Under the pieces are notes generated by a model. That model was not told where the DNA came from. It saw nothing but the letters and a program-made list of their open reading frames with translations, and ran no database searches. This document shows positions 1-7,640 of a stretch of DNA of 64,000 nucleotides, piece by piece. The first letter of the stretch is position 1, and each line of letters starts with the position of its first letter. Both the position numbers and the translations under genes were made by a program. This stretch comes from Parabacteroides sp. 52 (GTDB taxonomy: Bacteria > Bacteroidota > Bacteroidia > Bacteroidales > Tannerellaceae): positions 62,001 through 126,000 of the forward strand of contig NZ_QVMG01000001.1 in NCBI RefSeq assembly GCF_010500925.1, written 5' to 3'.

Positions 1-632
1 TTGATCTTCATATCCGAATCGGCCAATGCCTTTTCATTCTCATATTTCTGCTCGTCCTCTTCCAGTTGCAGCTTGCTTACGTTATAATCGAGTTCAACTT
101 GAAGCACCTTATCGGCTGTGCCTGCTCCCAGTTCATCTAAGTAGCGTTCGTTGCGAAGCTCTACCTCTTTACGGTTAAGGGTCATGCGAGCCACTTTCAG
201 GCGCATCTCCATCTCCGAGAGTTTGTTGTGGTTATTCAGGCGAAGCTGTTCCAGTTGCAACCGCTTCATCTCCTGTTCATCCAACAGTTTGTTGTAGTCA
301 TTCTCTACTGTTTGCAAGTCGAGTTTCAGGATAGGGTCGCCTATATCCACAATGTCACCGCCACGCTTATAGACTTCTACGATGCGGGAATTAATGGGAG
401 AGGTGATGATCTCTTCAAATGCAGGCAATACCTTACCGGAAGCACTGGAGGTTACTTCGATTGTTCCGGTGTCTACTGTTGAAATAATCAGATCCTTTTT
501 CTTGATACGCGTTTGCATAACTGAAAGCAATCCCCAGATAACAGCTATTCCTACAATCAGAAACAAGCCGGCTTTTGTAAGTTGTTTGATTAGCTCTTTG
601 CGGCGTATCTCTTTAGGTATTTCTCGATCCAT
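1..632 (-). CDS. HlyD-family efflux periplasmic adaptor subunit, 3' end beyond the window
   Basis: The reading frame opens at the ATG at 630-632 and runs without a stop to base 1, giving 210 residues of a longer protein. Residues 19-40 form a single membrane anchor with no lipobox, so this adaptor is held in the inner membrane by a helix, unlike the three lipoprotein adaptors at 21-25 kb. Next comes a biotinyl/lipoyl-like half (about 55-105, with SSASGKVLP and ILKLDLQTVEND), then a long heptad-rich helix (105-210), the rising arm of the adaptor hairpin. In the family this part links an inner-membrane transporter to a TolC channel; permease, ATPase and channel probably follow to the left. A consensus sigma-54 promoter lies about 45 bp upstream. 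Family assignment is secure; the substrate cannot be read. Confidence 0.85.
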   Translation of the reverse strand, partial: MDREIPKEIRRKELIKQLTKAGLFLIVGIAVIWGLLSVMQTRIKKKDLIISTVDTGTIEVTSSASGKVLPAFEEIITSPINSRIVEVYKRGGDIVDIGDPILKLDLQTVENDYNKLLDEQEMKRLQLEQLRLNNHNKLSEMEMRLKVARMTLNRKEVELRNERYLDELGAGTADKVLQVELDYNVSKLQLEEDEQKYENEKALADSDMKI

Positions 633-675
633 ATTGATATGTGTTTTGAATTATTATCGTTTTGCACAGTAATAA

Positions 676-690
676 GCAAAGCACGTGCCA
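676..690 (-). promoter_or_regulatory. Sigma-54 (RpoN) promoter, consensus -24/-12 match
   Basis: On the minus strand the bases read TGGCACG-TGCT-TTGC followed by T, identical to the RpoN consensus TGGCACG-N4-TTGCW with the required ten bases between GG and GC. The start site would fall near 664, leaving a leader of about 32 nt before the HlyD gene. No TAnnTTTG box was seen in this leader. Transcription should therefore need an NtrC-type activator. Confidence 0.7.
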
Positions 691-734
691 AAAATGTAAA
701 TACCTGATTATATGCATTGTATGTGGTTGTTGTA

Positions 735-752
735 TTGTTCAATAATGAACAG
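735..752. promoter_or_regulatory. Inverted repeat, possible activator site for the sigma-54 promoter
   Basis: TGTTCA-ATAA-TGAACA is a perfect 6-bp dyad with a 4-bp spacer. It lies roughly 72-88 bp upstream of the predicted sigma-54 start site, the distance at which enhancer-binding proteins usually bind. The link to an activator is inference. Confidence 0.35.
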
Positions 753-793
753 TGTGTACGTTTTTGGAAGGAAAAAAAGGCCCGGATATTTTG

Positions 794-881
794 TTGCTGA
801 TGGGCATCGGCAATATCGCTGATCGTGTTCGTCAATGTTGCTGATGCGCTTCGTCAATATTGCCGATGCGCATCGGCAACA
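794..881. repeat. Array of four near-palindromic units, 22-bp period (array 1)
   Basis: Four 22-bp units start at 794, 816, 838 and 860. Their 18-base cores are TGCTGATGGGCATCGGCA, CGCTGATCGTGTTCGTCA, TGCTGATGCGCTTCGTCA and TGCCGATGCGCATCGGCA; the last is a perfect palindrome. The array fills much of the 305-bp gap between the kdsB stop and the HlyD gene. Two more arrays of the same design occur at 30091-30178 and 47774-47857. Confidence 0.75.
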
Positions 882-937
882 GAATAATCCTTGACATTGC
901 CCATGTCTATTTATTGAAAAATGCTGTAAAAAGAGGA

Positions 938-1684
938 TTAAAAGAAGAGCTGCAGCGCCTTTTCCATGTCTTCGGGCGTATCGATTCCGATGGTTTCCTG
1001 TTGGGTAATACCTGCTTTTATTTTGTATCCGTTTTCCAACCAGCGCAATTGTTCCAGGCTTTCAGCCAGCTCCAGGGGAGATTGGGGCAATAACGTGATT
1101 TCGCGCAATGTCTCTGCCCGGTAGGCGTAAAGCCCGATATGTTTATAATAGGTATGATTCGGCAGCCATTCGGTATATTCTTTTCCCCGGAAATAAGGGA
1201 TGATTGAACGACTGAAATACATAGCTTCGTTCTGTTTGTTCAAGACTACTTTGGGGGTATTGGCGTTAAAGAGGGTCGTTTCAAAATCATCGTCGGCACG
1301 GAAAGGTTTGACCAGGGTTGCTATTTGTACGCTGGGGTCTGTGAAACAGTTCTTCAAGGTTTCAATCTGTTCCGGTTGGATAAAGGGTTCGTCTCCCTGA
1401 ATATTAATAATAATATCGCATGTACTCTTTATCTTTGTATAGGCTTCAAAGCAGCGATCCGTACCACTGCGATGTTGATCGGAAGTCATCACCACCTCTC
1501 CTCCAAAAGCTTTGACGGCCGCCTCAATACGGACATCATCCGTTGCCACACATACTGCATCCAGAACAGCTTCTACTTGTTCATATACCCGTTGAATCAT
1601 AGGTTTTCCTTTCATGTCGGCAAGGGGTTTACCCGGGAAGCGGGTGGAGGCATAACGAGCGGGGATTATTCCAATGAATTTCAT
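938..1684 (-). CDS. kdsB: 3-deoxy-manno-octulosonate cytidylyltransferase (CMP-Kdo synthetase)
   Basis: Activates Kdo with CTP to CMP-Kdo in the cytoplasm, the donor for the inner core of lipopolysaccharide. The 248-residue length is normal for KdsB. The nucleotide-binding start [14 protein letters not shown] lies at residues 8-21 and the conserved QGDEP at 96-100; the closing segment [12 protein letters not shown] is also typical. The ATG at 1682-1684 is preferred; the GTG immediately before it would add one residue. The gene stands alone: the AlbA_2 gene is divergent and the HlyD gene downstream has its own promoter. Confidence 0.95.
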   Translation of the reverse strand: MKFIGIIPARYASTRFPGKPLADMKGKPMIQRVYEQVEAVLDAVCVATDDVRIEAAVKAFGGEVVMTSDQHRSGTDRCFEAYTKIKSTCDIIINIQGDEPFIQPEQIETLKNCFTDPSVQIATLVKPFRADDDFETTLFNANTPKVVLNKQNEAMYFSRSIIPYFRGKEYTEWLPNHTYYKHIGLYAYRAETLREITLLPQSPLELAESLEQLRWLENGYKIKAGITQQETIGIDTPEDMEKALQLFF

Positions 1685-1722
1685 CACTTTGTATAAATAA
1701 TAGGTTGTTAGAGTTTATTCGA

Positions 1723-1753
1723 TTGACAAAGTTAGGTATTTATTTTAATTTTG
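1723..1753 (+). promoter_or_regulatory. Bacteroidetes-type promoter for the AlbA_2 gene
   Basis: TTG at 1723-1725 is followed after 20 bp by TAATTTTG at 1746-1753, matching the Bacteroidetes pattern TTTG-N19-21-TAnnTTTG. Transcription should begin around 1757, inside the longest possible reading frame of the next gene. Confidence 0.55.
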
Positions 1754-2416
1754 CCGGACAAAAGCGAAGGTGAAGTGAAGAAGAGGCATCCCATAGAGGC
1801 ATTGATAGAAGAAGGTGAACATCAGCAACTCGATTTTAAGTTTGAAGTGAGCGACAGCAAGAAAATTGCACGTACACTGAGTGCTTTTGCCAATACGGAT
1901 GGTGGCCGGTTGTTGATAGGGGTCAAAGATAACGGAGTTATTGCCGGTGTCCGAAGTGAAGAGGAATATTATATGATAGAAGCGGCATCGACCATGTATA
2001 CCCGTCCTTCCGTACCCTTTGAAGCAAAGCGTTGGCAGGTGTGCGGAAAAACAGTATTGGAAATTTATATTGCTCCCGGTGGAGACAAACCCTATATGGC
2101 CCCGGACAAAGAAGATAAATACAAAGCCTATATCCGGGTGCAGGATGAAAACATCCTGGCCAACGAAGTCCTTATCTTTTCCTGGCAGAAGAAAAACAAA
2201 GAAAACGGCACTTTATTGAAAATCAGTAAACCCGTAGAACGATTATTCGCCTGGTTGGAGACACATACCTATATCAATATACACCAGTTTTGCCGGGTGG
2301 GGCACGTCAATTATTACACCGCACGTAATATACTGAGCGATCTGATGGCCATCAATGCCTTACAATATCAGGTGATTGATAAGCGGATCGTCTATCAACG
2401 GGTGGAGACAACATAA
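1751..2416 (+). CDS. AlbA_2 (Schlafen-like) domain protein with C-terminal winged helix
   Basis: Residues about 17-130 match the AlbA_2 fold seen in Schlafen-like and RecG-related bacterial proteins, with the signatures HQQLDFKF, ARTLSAFANTDGGRLLIGV and an IRVQDENI segment. The last 60 residues look like a winged helix (YINIHQFCRVGHVNYYTARNIL). The family is thought to bind nucleic acid; the role here is unknown. The longest frame starts at a TTG at 1751, but that codon lies inside the predicted -7 box, so the GTG at 1775 is the more likely start (213 residues). The 3' end overlaps the convergent NfeD gene by 22 nt. Confidence 0.75.
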   Translation: MPDKSEGEVKKRHPIEALIEEGEHQQLDFKFEVSDSKKIARTLSAFANTDGGRLLIGVKDNGVIAGVRSEEEYYMIEAASTMYTRPSVPFEAKRWQVCGKTVLEIYIAPGGDKPYMAPDKEDKYKAYIRVQDENILANEVLIFSWQKKNKENGTLLKISKPVERLFAWLETHTYINIHQFCRVGHVNYYTARNILSDLMAINALQYQVIDKRIVYQRVETT

Positions 2417-3795
2417 ACCTGTGCATTCTCGAAGCGCACGACTTGAACAGGTGTTCCTTTTTCGATAAAGCCGGATTCCGATACGCCATCATAATATTCT
2501 CCATCGATTTCGACCTTTCCCGAAGGGCGTAAGACCGTAGCCGCACATCCTTCTTTGCCTGGCACCGGAAAATAGGAGGGAGAAACAGAGGCCTCTTCCA
2601 GGTCTGCATGTAAAGCGACTTTTCGGAAAATACCGTTTGTATGCCCTATCTTATTGGACAACCAGAGAAGAAGGAGAAAACCCAAACCTATGCCCAATAA
2701 TACCGTGAGGGCAGCTCTTCCCGTATCGGCATGGGTGACACCTTCGAAATCAAAATAGAAATTATCCAACAAACTCATGGTCAGTCCGGCAATGACACAG
2801 ATGATGCCAGCAATACCGGCTACCCCAAATCCGGGAATGACAAATATTTCCAAGGCTATAAGTAGGAGTCCGACAACAAATAATAAAATCTCCCAGTTCT
2901 GAGCCAAGCCATCCATATACAAAGGGGCAAAGTAAAGAATGGCAGCGATAAGAGCTGCAGCAGAAGGAAAACCGATACCCGGTGTTTGCAACTCAAAATA
3001 GATCCCGCCAATTAGGATCAGGATAAAGAGCGATTGCACCATGGGATTCATAAGAAAGCCTTTCAGGTTATCATACCAGGAAGGGCTGTATTGCTTCAAT
3101 TCATATGCAGGGAATCCGATATGTTGCCTGATAACTTCATCGACAGACTCGGCTATGCCGTCACAATATCCCCATTGCATAGCCTCTTCGGCTGTAAAGG
3201 TCAACACCTTACCACTGTCACTCACCTGAGGAATAACGGTGCGTTCATCCACCATAGCCTCGGCGATTAACGGATCCCTGAGCCATTTGTATGTCGTATC
3301 CCCCTTTTGCACAAGAGTGTCTTTGCCATGAGCTTCTGCGGTGGAACGAATCAAGGAACGCATATACGACTGGTATTTATCGGGTAATAACTCTCCTGTC
3401 TGATTCACAACGGAGGCCGCCCCGATATTTGCGCCTTTCCGCATATATATTTTCTTACAGGCAATAGAGATGAGTGCACCGGCGGAAGCGGCATTATTAT
3501 CGATAAAGACATATACAGGGATGGGATTGTACAAGACAGCCGTGCGCATGGAGTCGGCAGCATCTAATAAACCTCCATAGGTGTTCATATGCAGAAGTAC
3601 TGCATCGGCCCCCATTTTATCTGCTTCGGCCAAGCCGTTCATCAAATAGATACGGGTGGTATGATCTATTTCTTTTTTTATATCAATGAGATATACAGAT
3701 TTTTTGTCGGAATGCTCTTCGGCTTGGCTGGTAACAGTCCATCCGGTATGGAAAAAGAGATGCAGCAGGAATAAAATACCTATTTTGAGTCTCAT
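2395..3795 (-). CDS. NfeD-family membrane-bound serine protease (ClpP class)
   Basis: The 466-residue protein starts with a signal peptide (MRLKIGILFLLHLFFHTGW). A ClpP/crotonase-like protease domain covers about 35-215; the nucleophile serine is in NNAASAGALISIA and a TYGGLLDAA segment forms the expected oxyanion-side motif. Four or five membrane helices follow (about 250-375), then a C-terminal NfeD OB-fold (about 395-466). Long NfeD proteins are linked to membrane protein quality control and often sit beside stomatin genes; no stomatin gene is next to this one. It is convergent with the AlbA_2 gene and divergent from the ECF sigma gene. Confidence 0.88.
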   Translation of the reverse strand: MRLKIGILFLLHLFFHTGWTVTSQAEEHSDKKSVYLIDIKKEIDHTTRIYLMNGLAEADKMGADAVLLHMNTYGGLLDAADSMRTAVLYNPIPVYVFIDNNAASAGALISIACKKIYMRKGANIGAASVVNQTGELLPDKYQSYMRSLIRSTAEAHGKDTLVQKGDTTYKWLRDPLIAEAMVDERTVIPQVSDSGKVLTFTAEEAMQWGYCDGIAESVDEVIRQHIGFPAYELKQYSPSWYDNLKGFLMNPMVQSLFILILIGGIYFELQTPGIGFPSAAALIAAILYFAPLYMDGLAQNWEILLFVVGLLLIALEIFVIPGFGVAGIAGIICVIAGLTMSLLDNFYFDFEGVTHADTGRAALTVLLGIGLGFLLLLWLSNKIGHTNGIFRKVALHADLEEASVSPSYFPVPGKEGCAATVLRPSGKVEIDGEYYDGVSESGFIEKGTPVQVVRFENAQVYVVSTR

Positions 3796-3970
3796 GGTGT
3801 TCTTCTTATTATTATGAAAATGATAAACCTTTTGTTCTAAATGAGGGAAAACTTAGTTTGTAAAGTCGTTATTTGTAATTATTTTCGATTCGGGTTGCTT
3901 CCGATTTATTCTATTACGTTTTTTGTTAGTAATGTTTTAGAAAGTCACTTTTTATATAGTTTCTCTTTTT

Positions 3971-3978
3971 TATATTTG
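3971..3978 (+). promoter_or_regulatory. TAnnTTTG promoter box for the ECF sigma gene
   Basis: TATATTTG matches the Bacteroidetes -7 box. The predicted start near 3982 gives a leader of about 65 nt before the ATG at 4047. No clear -33 element was identified. Confidence 0.4.
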
Positions 3979-4046
3979 TATACTCCCGAAGAGAAAAAGG
4001 GATTCCCAACAGACTATACAACTATTGACTAACCAAAAGAAACCTT

Positions 4047-4550
4047 ATGAATGCGTTGCAATTTCAGAAAAAATTATTGGGCATGCAAGAAAACATGATG
4101 AATTTTGCGATGTCATTGACCGCCAACCGAGCGGATGCCCAGGATTTGACCCAGGATACGACACTGAAAGTACTAAACAGCCGCGAGAAATATGTTGACA
4201 ATATAAATTTCAAGGGTTGGGTATTGACGGTTATGCGTAACACCTTTATCAACGACTATCATCGAATTATGCGGACGCACGCCTTGATAGACGTTAAAAC
4301 GGACATCTCCAATTTGAATATGATTGATTCCGGATTAATGACGCCGGAGGTATCGTTTCAGGTCAAAGAAATAACCCGGCTTATTCATGGACTGAATACG
4401 GAGTTGCAGACTCCTTTTATCCTGTTTTTAAATGGGTATAAATACAATGAGATCAGCCATCAGTTAGCTCTTCCATTGGGTACGGTGAAAAGCCGGATAT
4501 ACTTTGCCCGAAAAGAACTGCGGCGGCTGTTGAAAGGATATAACGATTAA
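4047..4550 (+). CDS. ECF-type RNA polymerase sigma factor
   Basis: A 167-residue sigma-70 family protein with region 2 at about 10-85 (DAQDLTQDTTLKVL and FKGWVLTVMRNTFINDYHR) and region 4 at about 105-165 (helix-turn-helix YNEISHQLALPLGTVKSRIYFARKELR). Regions 1 and 3 are missing, as in ECF factors. It would direct RNA polymerase to a small regulon. No anti-sigma factor gene lies beside it; the next gene is threonine aldolase with its own promoter box. The regulon cannot be deduced from this window. Confidence 0.92.
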   Translation: MNALQFQKKLLGMQENMMNFAMSLTANRADAQDLTQDTTLKVLNSREKYVDNINFKGWVLTVMRNTFINDYHRIMRTHALIDVKTDISNLNMIDSGLMTPEVSFQVKEITRLIHGLNTELQTPFILFLNGYKYNEISHQLALPLGTVKSRIYFARKELRRLLKGYND

Positions 4551-4621
4551 TCAAACAGTAATTTTCAAGAGAATATCCTGTAAAAGGAAGAGAAGAATGA
4601 AAACCCTATATGAATATTATG

Positions 4622-4629
4622 TACTTTTG
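4622..4629 (+). promoter_or_regulatory. TAnnTTTG promoter box for threonine aldolase
   Basis: TACTTTTG matches the Bacteroidetes -7 box and lies 17 bp before the ATG, predicting a leader of roughly 13 nt. Confidence 0.45.
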
Positions 4630-4646
4630 GCTTTCAAAAAAAGTAT

Positions 4647-5675
4647 ATGAGAAGTTTTGCCAGTGATAATAATTCGGGGGTGCATCCGGCTGTTATGGAG
4701 GCTATCCTATCAGCCAATACAGACCATGCCCTTGGTTATGGAGAGGATCCTTGGACAGAAGCTGCAACAGCTAAAATAAAAGAAGTCTTTGGTGTCCATG
4801 CCGATCCTTTTTTTGTGTTTAACGGAACAGGGGCCAATGCGGTTGCTTTGCAAGCGGTTACACTTCCTTATCAAAGTATTGTTTGTGCAGAGACAGCCCA
4901 CATCTATGTCGACGAATGTGGGGCTCCGGCAAAGATGAGTGGGTGTGCAGTGACTGCTATCCCTACTTCGGATGGAAAGTTAACTCCGGAACTGATAAAG
5001 ACGCGTTTGCATAATTTCGGTGTTTGCCATCATTCCCAACCCAAAGTGGTTTATATCTCCCAGGTAACAGAATTAGGTACGGTTTATACCCTGGAGGAGG
5101 TAAAAGCCATTGCCGACCTATTGCATACCTATGATATGTATCTGCATATGGATGGGGCCCGCCTGGCCAATGCCTGTGCCTTTCTGAATTGTACGATGAA
5201 GCAGGCTACGGTCGATGCCGGGGTGGATATATTGAGCCTGGGAGGTACGAAAAACGGTATGATGATAGGAGAGGCGGTCGTTTCTTTTCATCCGGAAATA
5301 ACAGCCCATCTGCAGTATTACCGCAAACAGTCGGCCCAGTTGGCTTCCAAACTGCGGTATCTTTCGGCCCAGTTTATTCCTTATCTGGAAAACAATCTGT
5401 GGCTGGAGAATGCCTTGAAAGCGAATATAAGCGCCCAAAAGCTGGCTGATGTGTTAAAACAATATCCTCAGATAGAGTTTACCCAGAAAGTAGAATCCAA
5501 TCAGTTGTTTTTTACAATTCCTGTAGAAGCATTGAAACGGTTGCAGGAAAACTATTTCTTTTATATGTGGAATGAATCCATTCACGAGGCCCGTCTTGTG
5601 ACCTCCTGGGATACTACCGGAGAGGATATCGCCCGGTTTGAACTTCATTTGAAGGACGTATTCAGTGAAAAATAA
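4647..5675 (+). CDS. ltaE: Low-specificity L-threonine aldolase
   Basis: A PLP enzyme that splits L-threonine or allo-threonine into glycine and acetaldehyde. The 342-residue length is normal. Signatures include SDNNSGVHPAVMEAI at the N terminus, the cofactor-contacting HMDGAR (167-172, Asp169) and the Schiff-base lysine Lys202 in LSLGGTKNG. It is probably a single-gene unit, with a promoter box upstream and about 97 bp before the next gene. Confidence 0.93.
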   Translation: MRSFASDNNSGVHPAVMEAILSANTDHALGYGEDPWTEAATAKIKEVFGVHADPFFVFNGTGANAVALQAVTLPYQSIVCAETAHIYVDECGAPAKMSGCAVTAIPTSDGKLTPELIKTRLHNFGVCHHSQPKVVYISQVTELGTVYTLEEVKAIADLLHTYDMYLHMDGARLANACAFLNCTMKQATVDAGVDILSLGGTKNGMMIGEAVVSFHPEITAHLQYYRKQSAQLASKLRYLSAQFIPYLENNLWLENALKANISAQKLADVLKQYPQIEFTQKVESNQLFFTIPVEALKRLQENYFFYMWNESIHEARLVTSWDTTGEDIARFELHLKDVFSEK

Positions 5676-5738
5676 AGATTCTTATTGAAGCAAAACCATC
5701 AATATAGGCGTTCGAATTCCATATTGCTGAAAAAACAT

Positions 5739-5746
5739 TACTTTTG
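5739..5746 (+). promoter_or_regulatory. TAnnTTTG promoter box for the nuclease/phosphatase operon
   Basis: TACTTTTG at the usual distance before the ATG at 5773 (about a 23-nt leader). It would drive the fusion gene and, 5 nt after its stop, the beta-lactamase-like lipoprotein gene. Confidence 0.45.
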
Positions 5747-5772
5747 TTTGCTAACAATCTAAATATATACCT

Positions 5773-7635
5773 ATGAAACGAATTCTTATTGGGCTCACCC
5801 TGTTTATAGGGATGTTACCATTTTCAGACGTTTACTCTCAAAGGCTGGGGGATGCAGAAGATAATACATACCGTATTATGAGTTATAATTTCCGTAACGG
5901 AAAAGGCTTGGACAATGTAACCGACCTTCAACGTGTGGCTGATGCCATAAATCGGATGACTCCGGATGTGGTTGCCGTGCAGGAAGTAGACAGCATGACG
6001 GCTAGAAGTGGGCAAAGAGACGTGCTTCGTGAACTGGCGAATCAGACATTGATGTATCCCATTTATGCGCCGGCAATATCCTATGACGGTGGAAAATACG
6101 GTATCGGTATGTTGAGTAAAGAGAAACCTTTGCGTAGCTATTCCATTCCTTTGCCGGGACGGGAAGAAAGACGTACCCTGTTGGTGGTTGAGTTTGATAA
6201 GTTTATGATGGCTTGTTCTCATTTTTCGTTGAATAAGGAGGATCGTTTCACTTCGGTGGATCTGATTCGCAAAGAGGCAGAAAAAGCAGATAAACCTTTT
6301 ATCATCGCCGGTGACCTGAATGCCCGTCCGGACTCTCCCGTTATCGAAGAGTTGCAAAAACATTTCAGTATACTCTCCAACCCGAAGCAATTTACATTTC
6401 CGGCCAATGAACCGCGCGAGTGTATCGATTATATTGCTGCCTATAAAACAGAGAATATGCCTTTTACAGTCTTGTCTTCCCGGGTAGTGGAGGAGCCGGT
6501 TGCATCCGACCATCGTCCTGTTATGGTGAATATCCGTTTTCATGCCACCCAAGAAAATATCTTTTATGCCTCTCCTTATCTGCAAAACCCTGTAGACGGA
6601 GGCATTACGGTGATGTGGCAGACCCGTGTTCCGGCATATAGCTGGGTTGAATATGGAACGGATACACTGCATCTAAAAAGGGAACGTACCCTGGTAGACG
6701 GTCAGGTGATCTGTAATGATTTACACAATAAAATCCGTTTATCCGGCCTGCAACCCGGACAAACCTATTATTACCGTGTTTGTTCGCAGGAAATTTTAGT
6801 CTATCAGGCTTATAAAAAAGTGTTTGGTCAAACGGCTACATCCCCCTTCTACTCTTTCACCCTGCCTGAGGCAGACACGAAAGATTTCACAGCACTTGTT
6901 TTTAATGATATTCATAAACAGGAGGCTACCTTAAAAGGATTATACAATCTAGTGAAAGACGTAGATTATGACTTCGTATTCTTCAATGGTGATTGTATTG
7001 ATGATCCGGCCAATGAGAAAGAAGCCCTTTTCCATATTGCGATGCAGTGTGAAACGGTGGGTGCTGCCAATCGTCCTGTATTCTATCTGCGTGGGAATCA
7101 CGAAATACGCAATGCTTATTCTATAGGTCTGCGGGAATTGTTTGACTATGTAGGTGATAAGACATATGGTGCATTCAGTTGGGGTGATACCCGTTTTGTT
7201 ATGTTGGATTGTGGAGAGGATAAACCAGATACGACATGGGTATATTATGGTTTGAACGACTTTACCCAACTGCGTGAAGACCAGGTCGGCTTTCTCAAAG
7301 AAGAGTTAGCTTCATCTGTTTTCACCCAAGCCGGTAAACGGGTGTTAGTCAATCATATTCCTTTATACGGAAACCGGATGGGAGGATACCAACCCTCTTT
7401 TGCGTTATGGGGCAGTTTATTGGAAAAAGCACCCTTCGATATCAATATCAGTGCCCACACACATCGCCATGCCTATTATGCCAAAGGAGAAGTAAGGAAT
7501 AACTTCCCGGTAGTTGTCGGAGGTAGCCAGCGGTTGGATACGGCAACGGTTATGGTTCTGCAAAAGAAAGGCAAAGAAATGACTTTGCAGGTATGGAATG
7601 GAAAAGGGGAGATTGTTTACGATTTAAAATTGTAA
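5773..7635 (+). CDS. Secreted fusion: endonuclease/exonuclease/phosphatase domain plus purple-acid-type metallophosphatase
   Basis: The 620-residue protein begins with a signal peptide ending near Tyr-Ser-Gln (about residue 23). Residues 30-257 are an EEP domain with a complete metal site (MSYNFRNGKG, VQEVDS, IAGDLNARPDS, SDHRPV). A fibronectin-like N-terminal domain of purple acid phosphatases follows (about 265-365). A calcineurin-like phosphoesterase domain closes the protein (about 375-590) with every usual motif: NDIHKQ, NGDCIDD, RGNHE, NHIPLYG and SAHTHRH. Two complete phosphoesterases in one chain suggest stepwise release of phosphate from nucleic acid or another phosphoester in the periplasm; that is inference. 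The downstream lipoprotein gene starts 5 nt after the stop. Confidence 0.9.
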   Translation: MKRILIGLTLFIGMLPFSDVYSQRLGDAEDNTYRIMSYNFRNGKGLDNVTDLQRVADAINRMTPDVVAVQEVDSMTARSGQRDVLRELANQTLMYPIYAPAISYDGGKYGIGMLSKEKPLRSYSIPLPGREERRTLLVVEFDKFMMACSHFSLNKEDRFTSVDLIRKEAEKADKPFIIAGDLNARPDSPVIEELQKHFSILSNPKQFTFPANEPRECIDYIAAYKTENMPFTVLSSRVVEEPVASDHRPVMVNIRFHATQENIFYASPYLQNPVDGGITVMWQTRVPAYSWVEYGTDTLHLKRERTLVDGQVICNDLHNKIRLSGLQPGQTYYYRVCSQEILVYQAYKKVFGQTATSPFYSFTLPEADTKDFTALVFNDIHKQEATLKGLYNLVKDVDYDFVFFNGDCIDDPANEKEALFHIAMQCETVGAANRPVFYLRGNHEIRNAYSIGLRELFDYVGDKTYGAFSWGDTRFVMLDCGEDKPDTTWVYYGLNDFTQLREDQVGFLKEELASSVFTQAGKRVLVNHIPLYGNRMGGYQPSFALWGSLLEKAPFDINISAHTHRHAYYAKGEVRNNFPVVVGGSQRLDTATVMVLQKKGKEMTLQVWNGKGEIVYDLKL

Positions 7636-7640
7636 TTTAT

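Noticed and set aside
794..881. CRISPR array as an explanation for the 22-bp repeats
   Set aside because: Units follow each other with only 2-4 bp between palindromic cores, so there are no spacers of useful length, and no cas genes are present.
5824..6672. Minus-strand frame of 282 codons opposite the EEP domain
   Set aside because: The plus-strand frame has every catalytic motif of two enzyme families; the reverse frame has no recognisable domain and no suitable context.
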